Below are positions 22,010 to 32,929 of a stretch of 64,000 nt of DNA, in pieces. The position numbers and the translations under genes are program-made. Location: positions 83,995,214-84,059,213 of the forward strand of contig OY744517.1 in the NCBI GenBank assembly GCA_963556195.1. Direction: 5' to 3'. The notes beneath the pieces were generated by a model. That model did not search any database, was not told the DNA's origin, and saw only the letters and a program-made list of their open reading frames with translations. This DNA is from Sepiola atlantica. Lineage: Eukaryota > Mollusca > Cephalopoda > Sepiida > Sepiolidae. Every line of letters begins with the position of its first letter. Within the stretch, counting starts at the first letter, position 1.

Positions 22010-22345
22010 CGGGATGGGGTAATACCAGTCGAGGATTTGTTCTCGACAATCAGTCCGGCAGGAACTGGGCCATTTCGGTTGCCTTTTATCTGCTGGGCTG
22101 AGGTATACTGTCCTGGGTTGTCCTAGGAGGTGCACCCTCCCAGACCTTGCCTCCCCTCTTTAGGGTGGAGTAAGTTTATTGCTTACTGCCTGAGACGCCA
22201 TGACCGGGGAATGCCGACGGGGCTGCCCAGGCTATTTTTGCTAGGCCAGAGTGCTCCTTCTTTAGGGGCGCTGGCTTGACTCTTCCCCCACTTTCCGACC
22301 TTGTGTCAAATATTCCTGCGGTGGGAGGGAATTAAATACCCTGGC
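22010..22345 (+). repeat. U2-family SINE-like body, well preserved
   Basis: Close copy of the 9205-9560 body: TAGGAGGTGCACCCTCCCAG, CTTGCCTCCCCTCTTTAGGG, TTTATTGCTTACTGCCTGAG, GGGGAATGCCGACGGGGCTG and a CCTTGTGTCAAATATTCCTG tail. It follows the diverged copy at 21670, so the two lie head to tail. Confidence 0.8.
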
Positions 22346-22641
22346 CTAGTATCCCCACTTTTCGGCTTGTGCAACATCTTCATATGGTTGGAGGAAAGTA
22401 AATACACTCAGCCTACTCTGTCAGTAAAGACGATGATTCTTTTGATTTGAAAGATGAATCCAAGTAGTCAGCAAACTCCAAGTGGATTCCATGTGGCACA
22501 AATTCTGGAAACTGCAATATTGAAATTATTATTCCATGATAATGAGATTTTACTACATTTCCTTGAGCATTTTTATCAAAGTTGTTCTTTGTTATAATCT
22601 AAAATTGTCCTATTCTCACGTTTTAATATTCCATAACAGTC

Positions 22642-22885
22642 TGTAGAATTTGGTATAATCGGACTACTGTTCTCATCTTGGGTGTTTTTATCGCAACGTT
22701 TCGGCCGATGTAACCTCCGACCTTCTTCAGGTGTACTTTGTCGAACTCGGGAATCTTTCTGTCGACAAAAAAGTTCCCGAGTTCGACAAAGTACACCTGA
22801 AGAAGGTCGGAGGTTACATCGGCCGAAACGTTGTGATAAAAACACCCAAGATGAGAGCAGTAGTCTGATTATACCAAATTCTACA
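22642..22885. repeat. Near-perfect hairpin, 112-bp arms
   Basis: Arms 22642-22753 and 22774-22885 are reverse complements with only a few differences, around a 20-bp loop. The arms hold AACGTTTCGGCCGATGTAAC and CTTCTTCAGGTGTACTTTGT. The symmetry makes both strands encode the same short peptide, which is an artefact. The CCTGAAGAAGGTC...CGAAACGTTG core resembles the GACGAAAC-type core of the tRNA SINEs here. It is a foldback element or a recent inverted duplication of a SINE end. Confidence 0.93.
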
Positions 22886-23089
22886 AATTATCAACCCTCA
22901 TCTAAAAAATTCCGAAACTCCATAACAGTCATAATTCATTTGGAGTGTTTTATATATTGATTTTGTTATTGACCATATTCTGTCATATGAAATGCAAGCA
23001 CCAATCTCAAACAATAACCGAATGATGATACGTCATCTAATGATTAAAGCGATTTGGAGTCCATTGTATACAGTGACTAGCGTTTTCTT

Positions 23090-23310
23090 TCTTAGCCTTT
23101 TGGCTCAGATCAAAGTGTACTATCTGTTCTGATACTACACTTCATACGTTCTGTTTCTCTGTCAGTAAAAGATAAATCCTTCTAGACTGATGCAATTTTA
23201 ATTTTTGTCCCAATCCAGAGTGTACCTTTTTGGGGAGATGGATTTTCCCCACATCAAAAACCGTCCTTGTGTGTAACTCTGCCCACGTGGGGAGGCAAGT
23301 CACTAGGGAC
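23090..23310 (+). repeat. U2-headed repeat, decayed copy
   Basis: The head CTTAGCCTTTTGGCTCAGAT followed by CAAAGTGTACTATCTGTTCT matches the U2 5' end over about 40 bases with three or so changes. The GC-rich body is mostly lost. A tail with CCTTGTGTGTAACTCTGCCC follows at about 23263. Confidence 0.65.
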
Positions 23311-23528
23311 TTTCATCTTTCTCTTTCCTGATGATGAATGCTTCTTTCGTGCTTTCTGCAATTTTCTAACATTAAATATGACTTTCTTGGCCAGTATATT
23401 TTGTCCTGCCAAAAAGTGAAACGGCAAGAAAATACTTAAATTGGTTTTGGATGTAAAAAGAATCCTGTTGTAGTTGTAAGAATAAGGAACTTGTCTGTAA
23501 TAGTTCTTTGTCCATAAGTACAATGACA

Positions 23529-24357
23529 TTCCATGATAAATGCCAGTATACTGAAATTATATGTCCATAATAGGGTTAAGATGAAAATTCATATACACTA
23601 AATGTACAAAAGCAAGGAAATTCCCAAATTTTTACACTTTTATTGTCATTAATTAAGGGTATGACTACATATCAACTAAACCATTTCATTATCACATCAC
23701 TACAGTATAAATCTCTATGCATGAGTGGATGAAGTGTGTGAGGTGCGCTGAAGAAAAATTCCTACCAGTAAAATACATAGCCCTGTTGTGCTCGCATACC
23801 CTTAATGACAATAAAAGTGTAAAAATTTTGGAATTTCCTTGCTTTTGTACATTTAGTGTATATGAATTTTCATCTTAACCCTATTAAGGGCATATGATTT
23901 CAGTATACTGGCATTTTTCATGGAATGTTACTACTTTTGTAAAGGCTATGCCTCAATACCATGGTCATTTTTAAGGTTTTTTGGAATTTTCTGGAAAGCT
24001 AAGGTATATGATAAACTGAAATTAAAATGCCATCAACTAGACCCTAGAACCTCTATCTCTGCCAAAAATCATCTGAATCCATCAAATAGTTGATGAGATA
24101 CAGGGTGGCACATACGTACGTACATACACACAGATAGCATGATTTCATGATTGAACTTTCTGGATCTCTGGGTTGCCTTAACTAATGATGCTGAAATTCT
24201 ACACACTTATAGAACCTATCAAATAAAACTTTTGTGAAAAGTTTTAACTAATTTGGTTTATTGGTTTTTGAGTTATAATTGATCAAAGAAATGAGATTTC
24301 CAGCAAAGGCCATTTGTGAGTCTATTAAGGGATAGAGCGCTCTTGCGCCTCCCTTGA
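23529..24357 (+). mobile_element. 830-bp element with foldback end, copy A
   Basis: The left 400 bp (23529-23926) is a large imperfect palindrome. It starts ATTCCATGATAAATGCCAGT and ends with the reverse complement ACTGGCATTTTTCATGGAAT. The arms are about 150 bp around an interior holding ATCTCTATGCATGAGTGGAT. The right 430 bp has AGATACAGGGTGGCACATAC, TGGATCTCTGGGTTGCC and the end TTAAGGGATAGAGCGCTCTT. The whole unit recurs reversed at 35197-36031. No coding frame is seen, so it is non-autonomous; the class is unclear. Confidence 0.8.
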
Positions 24358-24628
24358 TTCAAATAGATTACGGTTAAATTTGGAATTTCTCAAACAGGAA
24401 TGATTGTCATCAAATTTTGATGGTCTTTATTCAATCACACAAATCTCCTCACAAATTTAAGCTACAAAATTGAATATTTTTGTAATATTCCATATTTACC
24501 TTTTCAAACTTTTTTATTTGCATAGATTTGCAGTAAAGTTTACTCAAACGTAAATATTAAGCAATATTTTACTTAAATATTGACTTTAAATAAAATTGTG
24601 ATGTAAACGATTTAAATAACTTGACCAT

Positions 24629-24737
24629 CTTGATATCATAATTTACCATCGCTTGATATCATAATTGATCATCGCTTGATATCATAATTGACCATCGCTT
24701 GATATCATAATTGACCATCGCTTGATATCATAATTGC
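24629..24737 (+). repeat. 23-bp tandem repeat, about 5 copies
   Basis: Unit CTTGATATCATAATTGACCA followed by TCG. The first two copies carry single changes. Confidence 0.95.
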
Positions 24738-24889
24738 ACAGAGTGTTTTTAAAAAAGCCATAACTAAAAGGTATTCAAATACATTAAAAGAAGTCTTTAT
24801 TTAAAAGAAATGCAGAAAACCGATTGGGGAGGAGGAGGGGAGCATTCAACAGTTCTACTAGTTATTCAAGGATAATTCATGTCACATTT

Positions 24890-25170
24890 TGAGGAATTTT
24901 TTAAATAATTCTGAACCAACACATAAATGTTCATCATGCCAAATTTGGTACAATTTTGTCCAATAGTTCTTAATACATAAATCTTGATTCTTATCGATGA
25001 TAGCAGTAGTAATAGTAACAACAATATTATTAGAATTTTTATCCCCTTATATCATACATTCAGCATGCCAGGAGTGAATCATACGATATTTGGTGCGATT
25101 CTTTCATTTAATTTTGCAGTTTATAAATGTTTATTGTTTTTAGTATTATTAGTAGCAGTAGGCTCCTGGA
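24890..25170 (-). repeat. ACT-linked dispersed repeat, reversed
   Basis: On the minus strand: GGAGCCTACTGCTACTAATA, then ATTTATAAACTG, GAATCGCACCAAATATCG and CTGGCATGCTGAATG, in the order of the family described at 19590. Confidence 0.6.
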
Positions 25171-25469
25171 CGAAACCAGTTTAAAGAAGGGAAGCGAGAA
25201 GAGAAAGCATATAGAAAGTCAGACAACCATCCAAGACATATCTCGCCACCTTAAATGAATTCATAAATAATCCTCTACTCCATAATAAAAATTTAACAGT
25301 GGGTGTTTTTTCTTTAGATCATCAGAAATGATAATTATAATTTATGTATGAAAAATTGAATTACTAACATAATTCTATTATTTTCTATTAATATTTTAGT
25401 AATATATCTAGATAAATAGCAAGTGTAAACACTGGTGAAACATACTTTTTTCAGTCATTAATATATATA

Positions 25470-25835
25470 CAGGGTGATTCATAAGTCACTTAGTTATTTC
25501 TTTTTGAAATTCTAAACTTAAAACATACGGTAATACAAAACAGAAAGTTTATTAAACAAATTCATTTATGGGAGTTTTAAATTACAGCAAATTTTCAAAA
25601 TTTCCACCTTCGTTCTGCATGCATACTTCCATTCTTTTTTGCAAGGACTCTTTGTAGCATATTTGATTGATTATGAAATGAATATAAGTAATAACAAATA
25701 TATAAACGAACAAATTTAAAATAAGAAATAGCAGTAATTAGAGAGTAAGATAACAATTATCAAAAGTTCATAGTATGTTTATGCTTCATATGGTAATCAT
25801 TTTAAATAGCTAAGTGAAGTGACTTATGAATCACC

Positions 25836-25838
<3 letters not shown>
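25470..25838. mobile_element. Mariner-like MITE, 369 bp
   Basis: Termini CAGGGTGATTCATAAGTCAC and GTGACTTATGAATCACCCTG are exact inverted repeats of at least 20 bp, flanked on both sides by TA. TA target use and the CAGGGTG tip fit the Tc1/mariner group. The interior is AT-rich with no transposase. A (TA)n tract follows directly on the right. Confidence 0.88.

Positions 25839-25873
<35 letters not shown>
25839..25873. repeat. (TA)n microsatellite
   Basis: About 35 bp of TA alternation between the MITE and the tRNA-headed SINE. Confidence 0.95.
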
Positions 25874-25874
<1 letters not shown>

Positions 25875-25878
<4 letters not shown>

Positions 25879-26040
25879 ATTGTTTATTATCTATGTACGT
25901 ATACGTTTCGTCCTTAATAATCGGGACTCATCAGCATAGAGATATGACTATTCACTACCGGTCATGCGATTCGAAACCCCGGATTATGAGTATTTTGCAA
26001 CTCAAATCCGACGCCTTAACCACTCGGCCAATTTTGAATA
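25875..26040 (-). mobile_element. Leu-tRNA-like SINE
   Basis: On the minus strand the 5' part reads TTGGCCGAGTGGTTAAGGCG, a textbook type II (Leu/Ser) tRNA A box. A long variable region follows, then GGGGTTTCGAATCGC (B box, 25965-25979). Downstream come CTGATGAGTCCCGATTATTA and AGGACGAAACG. The acceptor stem and 3' end do not pair as in a real tRNA, so it is a SINE head, not a tRNA gene. Confidence 0.75.
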
Positions 26041-26384
26041 ACGAATAAACTGTGATAATTTATTTAACACTTTAGTCATCTGTGTCGGCGGTTTCTGAGG
26101 CAATAGAGAAATAAAAGTCATTGGTTTAAATACATATATCCCTTCATCTGCAGCTGAGGAGGTTAAATATTGATATTTTTACTAGTTCATGACACACCCA
26201 GCATTTCAAGAATGCTTCATGCTAAATATGATGCTATTCTGTAAAAAGATATGGTATTTGAGGTGTCACAAGAATCAGGCTACCATTGTATTATATGTTC
26301 ATTGTTTAAAGTATACATACAATAATCAAAGAGAGAGAAACAATACAAGGGAAAAGAACATAGACGAAAACAGAAGATAAAAAA

Positions 26385-27060
26385 TGAATAAAAATAATTT
26401 AAAAAAAAAAACAAAATAGAAAAATATCTAAAATCAACCCAGAAAAAAAAATCGGAAAAAAAGTAGAGAAAATATTAAAAAAACAAAACAAAATTAGAAT
26501 AAAGCAATATTGAATAAAATGTAAAAATTAAATTCGGAAAATTAAACGGATGACAAAATGTCAAGAAAAAAATGGTATCAAAAACATCTAAAAACAATAC
26601 ATAAAAATTGAAAAAAAGATAAAATGAAACAATTTAAAAACAACGAAAGAAGTAAAATGGGAATGAAAATAAAGAAAAGTAAGAAAAATGCAAAAATAAA
26701 AGAATTAGGAAAAAAAGAATAAAAAATTACGAAAAATATGAAAACTAGAATGAATGTTCTTAAGATTTGTCCATTTAATTTGCGCAATGGGAATTTTATT
26801 TCCAACTTAACTGTGACACACCGACATACAGAGCATCTTATAGAGATGCATGGACGCATCTGAAAATGCTATATATAACTTAAGCCTGACAAACTGACGG
26901 AAAATAAGAGTAAAAAATAAAGAAAAATAGTTATAATCAAAGAACCAAAAGAAGAATAAAACAGAAATAAACAATTTAAAACACGAACAGCACTCAAGAG
27001 AGTGAGTACATCCACTCAGACTTAACAGTAACAATAACAATTATTAAATTAGAGAAATGA
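26385..27060. other. A-rich low complexity with satellite remnant
   Basis: Mostly AAAAATAA-type sequence. The part 26845-26900 (ATGCATGGACGCATCTGAAA, ATGCTATATATAAC, CTTAAGCCTGACAAACTGAC) resembles the reverse complement of the 71-bp satellite unit. Open frames on the minus strand are simply T-rich composition. Confidence 0.5.
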
Positions 27061-27227
27061 AATAAAATGATATAAAAATGAATAAAGCTAAAATAAACAT
27101 GCATTATAGTCTATTTTAATTAATTATTCAACATATAAGCAGAAAAATTTAATTGTTAACATTTCGTATTTATCTGATAGATTTAACCTAAAAAATTAAA
27201 ATAAGAAATTAGAATAATTATTAGTCA

Positions 27228-27547
27228 CGACACAGTTTTTAATAAAACCAGCACATAATTTTAATTAAACTTTGTTTTTGCCGACATTTATTTTAGAGTT
27301 TTTAATTAAACCAGCACATAATTTTAATGAAACCTTTTTTTGCCGACATTAATTTTAGAGTTTTTAATTAAACCAGCACATAATTTTAATTAAACCTTTT
27401 TTTTGCTGACATTCATTTTAGAGTTTTTAATTAAACCAGCACATAATTTTAATTAAACCTTTTTTTTGCCGACATTCATTTTAGAGTTTTTAATTAAATC
27501 AGCACATAATTTTAATTAAACCTTTTTTGCCGACATTAATTTTAGAG
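27228..27547 (+). repeat. 62-bp minisatellite, 5 copies
   Basis: Unit TTTTTAATTAAACCAGCACA, TAATTTTAATTAAACC, a T-run, then GCCGACATTCATTTTAGAG. Copies differ mostly in T-run length. It ends about 200 bp upstream of the AAA exon, inside what should be its intron. Confidence 0.95.
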
Positions 27548-27749
27548 GTGAAACGTCTCCATTTAGTTCATCCTTTTTTATTTCTTTTGAGTCAGTTACA
27601 GTGTCGAACCATCTGCTAAATCTTAAATTGATACCAAATTATGCATTCGACTATCAACTGACTTTGTGCGCTTGTATAGATACTGCCCATCACAGTAGTT
27701 TGTTCTAAATTAAAAACAATAATAGATGTATATTCTTTTTTATTTACAG

Positions 27750-27829
27750 AGATATATTCACTGGTCTCCGTGGTCTACCCAAAGGATTGTTACTTTTTGG
27801 TCCTCCAGGGACAGGAAAAACTTTAATTG
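27750..27829 (+). CDS. FIGNL1: Internal exon, fidgetin-like 1 AAA ATPase
   Basis: A pyrimidine-rich tract and TTTACAG acceptor precede 80 bp with one open frame, followed by a GTAGG donor at 27830. The exon starts with the last base of a split codon, then gives DIFTGLRG, a Lys-Gly-Leu-Leu-Leu-Phe stretch, the Walker A loop GPPGTGKT and LI, ending with the first base of the next codon. Walker A binds the ATP phosphates. The DIFTGLRG...[10 protein letters not shown] context is that of FIGNL1, a meiotic-clade hexameric AAA ATPase. Family knowledge links it to dismantling RAD51 filaments during recombination. Spastin and katanin differ at several of these positions. No adjoining exon (the following KCIA segment, or the preceding WPMLRP-type segment) was found in the window, so the flanking introns are long. 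No defect is seen. Confidence 0.85.
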
Positions 27830-28184
27830 GTAGGAATAACTTTTATCAACTGTTAATTTAATTCTTCAACTAAATATTTTCCATATTCTAATGTCGCTTC
27901 AATGGGTGAGGACACGACCATCGTAATACCCCAGGCCAGTTAACTGAGTCGAGTTTTTCTGGTGACGTCATTGATAGTGGTTCGTAAGCTTAAGACACAA
28001 ATTAAATAACTATATAAAACATTCCCACTTTTATTCGAATTCACACCAAACTAATTAGTTTTTTTTCTATGGATTATGTTCCACTTGTTCACCAAATTTT
28101 GTAAAATGTGGTTGTGTATTTTTGTGCATGTTCCTTTTACCTAATTAGCAGAGAAATATATAAATAAACAAAAATAAGTGCTAC

Positions 28185-29050
28185 AACATCTCCACACCTC
28201 TACTTGGTGGAGATAAAAAAAATGTTGCTAATAGTACTAATGGTGCTAACAACATCTGATGGTGCTAATGGTGCTGACAACATAGCTAAAGTAACAACAT
28301 AGCAACATAGATTTAACATAGCAGGGTGGGCCAAAATAAGGGTCCTATCTTTAAATTTGAATAACTTGAATTTGAATAACTTCCACAAAATAAAAGTTAA
28401 ACTCACCAAACTTTATGTGTGTGTAGACTGAGCCTTCCGAGATTTTTTGAAATAAACAAAACAAATTTTAGCCGAAAAACACTTCTTAAAACTTACAAAA
28501 ACTAAAGTATTGTTTTTTACACTGTTTTGAGTTTTTTAAGCAAAAATAATGTTTTCTAAATGAGGGTACGTTCCTTAGGGCTAATACGGCTCATGCTTGC
28601 TTCGGAAGGGGTCCTTTACTTATTCTAAAAAAAAAATTTTTTAAATCAATAAATAAAAAAGTTATGAATTTAAAAAAATAGGACCCTTATTTTTGCCCAC
28701 CCTGTATATCTAACAACATAGTATCAACATAGTATCATACATAGTATCAGATACATACATCAGATACAATAACATACATACATCAGATACAATAGCATCA
28801 GATACATAGTATCAACATAGTAACAACATGGACATATATCTAACAACATAGATTAAACATAACAACATAGCTAAAATATGCTGATGGTGCTAAAAAATTA
28901 TAATATGCTAATTATAATATAATTTATAATATAATATATAATAAAAATTATAATATAAAAATGTTAACTATGTAAAAATATAATAAAATAATAATAAAAC
29001 TAAAATATGGTGATGGTGCTAACAACATCTCCACACATATACTCGGTGGA
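28185..29050. repeat. AACATAG-type degenerate repeats around a MITE
   Basis: Both sides of the MITE at 28322 carry loose repeats of ACAACATAG, GGTGCTAACAACATC and ATACATCAGATAC. CAACATCTCCACAC ... GGTGGAGATA occurs at both 28187-28213 and 29022-29053. Confidence 0.6.
28322..28704. mobile_element. Mariner-like MITE, 383 bp
   Basis: Termini CAGGGTGGGCCAAAATAAGG and CCTTATTTTTGCCCACCCTG are inverted repeats, extended by GTCCTAT / ATAGGAC. The right flank is TA; the left is TAG, one base off a clean TA duplication. No coding sequence inside. Confidence 0.82.
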
Positions 29051-29259
29051 GATAACAACAGTGAATTAAAAATGGTGTTAAAAAAGATAAAAATAGTTAA
29101 TCCGAAGACAATAAGATAGAAAATAAGAAAAAAATAAATAAAAAGAAAGGCAAACAAAGAATAAGAAAAGATAATTGTCACTATTAATTCCGAGATAAAT
29201 GGGTCTTCTTTTGAAATGAAAAAATACGTTTTCTTCTCTTCAAACGTCAAATTTTAATC

Positions 29260-30225
29260 ACAAAACAAAAGAAATAATGAACCCCAAAACAAAAAAAAAA
29301 TGTCTATTTTGATGGCAACAAGAAACAAGAAGAAGAGATTAAGGGATTGCTTTTCTAAATCATTTACGGAAACAGATAATGTTTACTTTAGACTTTTATG
29401 ATAATGGTAGCGGATATGGCAATAATCAATAGATGGTGGCAAACTATGGCGTCCTCAAAATGAAACAAGATATAGCAATCATGTAAGTTCTTACATTTCG
29501 TTTTATAGATGTAAAATATAGAATTATCTTGTACTGCACTGGTTTGAATCTCAAAAAAATCTTTTAAGAGGAAATTAAATATTATATCTCGGTGAGTTGA
29601 TGAACAGATGGCTGATTTTTGGAGAGAAAATCCAAAATCAGGCTATGTGTCGGCATGCCAAGTCCATAAAATACGAAACAAAGGAATGTAAGACAGAGTA
29701 ATAGAATGCAGATGTGAGAGCAAGACATCAGTGTGCTTCACAAATCATCGTTTTACTCTATATTAAAACTTTAGAATGTCTGATGACAAAGTTGATAATA
29801 ATATACCAAAATAATTTTACTTTGTTGATGTTCACTTATTTTCAAAATTATGTAACAAGCTATTTTGAGATGATGGAAATTCACATGAAATGTTCATGCA
29901 TGACGTGACCGCCTATTCACAGATTGACCAATCGAATGCATGCATGCCCCAGAAAAGTCGAATTTAGAACTGTCTGCGAAGTTATCGATAAAGGCACTTG
30001 TTTGAACAGAGAAAGAAACAGATTGAGCCAAGATGTCTACAATGCCACCCTGTACTGGCATTTTCACACAAATAAAACGCCTAAATCTCCATCAACTTTC
30101 AATCCATCTAACTAAAAGATGAACTATCAACTTCAAACACCAAAATTAACCAACTTCTGTAACAACAGCAATAACGCTACAGTTATGTTATATCATGCTG
30201 AATGCAAACTTGATCACCAGCAACT
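29260..30225. other. No feature seen
   Basis: AT-rich sequence with short open frames of about 60 residues that show no recognisable motif or splice context. Confidence 0.45.
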
Positions 30226-30229
30226 ACAA

Positions 30230-30293
30230 AGCAGCATCAGCATCAGCATCAACATCAGCAGCAGCATCAGCAGCAGCAGCATCAGCATCAGCT
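30230..30293 (+). repeat. (CAGCAT)n microsatellite
   Basis: Mixed CAGCATCAG hexamer/triplet array. ATCAGCATCAGCATG resumes at about 30605 after the U2-family repeat, which thus seems to sit inside the microsatellite. Confidence 0.9.
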
Positions 30294-30295
30294 CT

Positions 30296-30603
30296 ATTTA
30301 TCTTCCTCCCACAAGGTAAGATGTGACACAAGGTCGGGAAAGTGGGAAAGAACCAGCGCTCGAGAATTTGAGCACTCTGGTTTTTTAAAAATTGCCTGGG
30401 CAGCCCCGTCGACATTCCCCGGTAGAGGCGCCTCAGGCAGTAAGCAATAAACTTACTCCTCCTCAAAGAGGGGAGGCAAAGCCTGGGAGGGTGCACCTCC
30501 TAGAACTGCACAGGACCGATTACCACCAATAGACCGGCGTAAATCCAGACCCAAAGGCCCGGACAATACCGGTTTATTAGGCGGGGTAAAAACCCCTGGT
30601 TGA
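30296..30603 (-). repeat. U2-family SINE-like body, minus strand
   Basis: Reverse-strand copy of the 9205 family: ATTTACGCCGGTCTATTGGT, CCTGTGCAGTTCTAGGAGGT, GCACCCTCCCAGGC, TTTATTGCTTACTGCCTGAG, GGGGCTGCCCAGGCAATTTT and CCTTGTGTCACATCTTACCT. The U2-like head is missing; the 5' end instead shows a short stem (GGGGTTTTTACCCC). Confidence 0.82.
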
Positions 30604-30796
30604 ATCAGCATCAGCATGCCAACAGCACCTAAACAGGACTTTCCGATAACCTTGTCATTCTTGTGTGAAAGACATTTAACATGATTAATACCAAACTGGA
30701 TAATACCTTTCTCAAATGTATTGTGAATTTATCCCCATTCGATTAAACTTTCAATGTACAACGTGTAATACACTCTTGCACTTGAAATTACAACAC

Positions 30797-30982
30797 ATTC
30801 AGGGCCGGCGGGACAGTTATAAAAGTGGGGGGTTCTCCTAAAAAGTGGGGGGGGCGGTTAAACACATGTATATCAACTTAATTATTGATGACCGTAAAGT
30901 GGGGGGGGCCCAAGTCAAAAAGTGTGGGGGGAGAGGGGGGCTTGAGCCCCCCCTGCCCCTCCCCGGTTCCGCCGTCCATGAC
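30797..30982. mobile_element. Short G/C-rich MITE
   Basis: CAGGGCCGGCGGGACAG at the left and CCGGTTCCGCCGTCCATG at the right form imperfect inverted ends. G-runs of 6-9 fill the interior. ATTACAACAC is directly repeated at 30787-30796 and 30983-30992, a likely target duplication. Confidence 0.6.
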
Positions 30983-31329
30983 ATTACAACACTTCTCGCA
31001 ATTCACATTGCAATGAAATACCTATTGTAGTGATAGCTTCTTTATTTTTTAAATGGCATTTATCGCGTTCTGCATTCGAACTCTTAAAATACAAATCGTC
31101 TACTTGAAAAATGTAAACAACTTGCATACATGTTTAAAATGGAGACTTCTTAAATAGATAGACTTTGGGGATTCATTCTGACATTTATTTTTATATCAAG
31201 ATTGTCGTAATTTGTTGAGTCAGATATAAGTTATAAAATTGTGGTATATATGACATATTAAACGACTTTATTCAAATCTTTCCAACTTTTACATACATTG
31301 TTTTCACTATGTTATTGCACTTCATTTTA

Positions 31330-31445
31330 TAGACACAGGCAATCTGTTTGAACCCGACAAGAACGCCCTCTTGGGAGAGCTGGTTTTCCCCACCTTCCAC
31401 CTTTGTGCCACATCTTGCTGCTGTGGAAAGCAAATAAATACTCAG
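31330..31445 (+). repeat. U2-family SINE-like tail fragment
   Basis: CTTGGGAGAGCTGGTTTTCC, CCACCTTCCACCTTTGTGCC, ACATCTTGCTGCTGTGGAA match the tail of the well-preserved copy at 22250-22345. Confidence 0.45.
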
Positions 31446-31984
31446 ACATTATATATTTCCAGAAAAGACATTGTAGGTATGTTCCATTGAAGATCATGTT
31501 GGCAGACAAATTGTGCAGACTATTATTACAAAATGTATCTGATTCTTTAAAACAGATTAAGTTAAGTTTAGTAAATAATAATAACTGATCACATCACCTA
31601 AGAACAGTGATATTTTATTTAGCTGATATCACCAACTGTTGGTTGATTTCAACTCTTTGGTGGGCAGCTGGCAAATATACAGAAAATCACAGACACATTA
31701 AAATTTGGTAATTGACTACAAATGTATTAAGCTAAAATAACTAAAAACGATATCCAGTGATGCCCAGTACAAGTTAAAATCAATATGATAGTAGAGTATG
31801 AACTTTTGTTTAAACTGGTTGTGGATTTCTGTTTTGTTTGTTGCCCTATGCGCCATTGGTGACTTTGTGGTGTAAGTCTGGAAGTACACAACCTGCTATA
31901 GTTAAGTAAACATGTGTACCAAATACCATATTCATAAGTTAAATAAACTATGAGCAGTTATGAAACATAAACATACTTTTATAT

Positions 31985-32460
31985 ATAAACTACAAGAATA
32001 CCTGTCCCAGGACAGGTAAAATTGCTCGAAAAAAACCAGTTTTGCACCATTTTATGTCCCTTTACGAAGATTAAAATCAAGATATAATGATACTAAACCT
32101 TATGCCTAGAAACATTATTCCAATTTCGATCAAAATCCATTACATGATTTTGGTTCTAGAAAATGTCTAAAATTTAAGAGGTCTTCAGAAGAAATTGAAA
32201 CTCAAGGAATCTTACTTAATTCGTGTCTAATGACTGGATCAAATTCAATGCAAATCTGAAATATTTAAATTTTCAAATGGAAGTTTGTTGCCATATTATA
32301 CCCCTAAAACCCTTTAAAATATCCCAAAGAAACTGGAATTTGAGGAATATTTATTATTTGATGTTTAATACTTATTACAATGTCACAAAAATCTGAAATT
32401 TCACAAAGGGCTTCCCCACTCTCTTTGTCCCCTTTGCATACAACTAATAAGGTAATAAGT
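31985..32460 (+). repeat. Dispersed repeat C, second copy
   Basis: Inverted relative to 18686-18990 and 16560-16785. It covers both of those partial copies in one continuous unit: CCTGTCCCAGGACAGGTAAA at the left and CCCCTTTGCATACAACTAAT at the right. Confidence 0.75.
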
Positions 32461-32929
32461 TCGGTATATATCCGATCCAATACTGTTTGATACTAAAATA
32501 GTGCTGGTATATATTTGTGGAATGTTTGGCTTGTATCGACTAATCAAGGTTTCTTTGTGTGCAATATCCTCAGAGCCAATCTATCATTGTACTCTAAACT
32601 TATCTGTGAGTGTCTGTGTATTGTTATATTTATGAAGGAGAGTGCTCAATATCGGTGATAAAGCTTATGTCGATATAGGAAGGTATTCTGAAGAGATAAA
32701 CACCCTTCATTGTCCGAAAGGACTACAAATAGTGTGCATATGTATATTCAGAAATAACAATATAATTGATTTGCAACATTGGATTTTTAGTGTATTTATT
32801 ATTGTTTAACTGTCCAAAAACAACAAATTAGTGATGAGGAATTTTGTATTGACCTATGCAGTATTGACAAAATTATGGACAAAGATGGAAAGGAAATTCT
32901 CAAAATTAAACAAAAATAAAACATGGAAG

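Noticed and set aside
25875..26040. True leucine tRNA gene on the minus strand
   Set aside because: A and B boxes are good, but the acceptor stem does not pair and the 3' side continues into a SINE core.
26578..27040. Hydrophobic minus-strand open frames suggesting membrane proteins
   Set aside because: The Phe/Leu-rich translation is a consequence of an A-rich plus strand.
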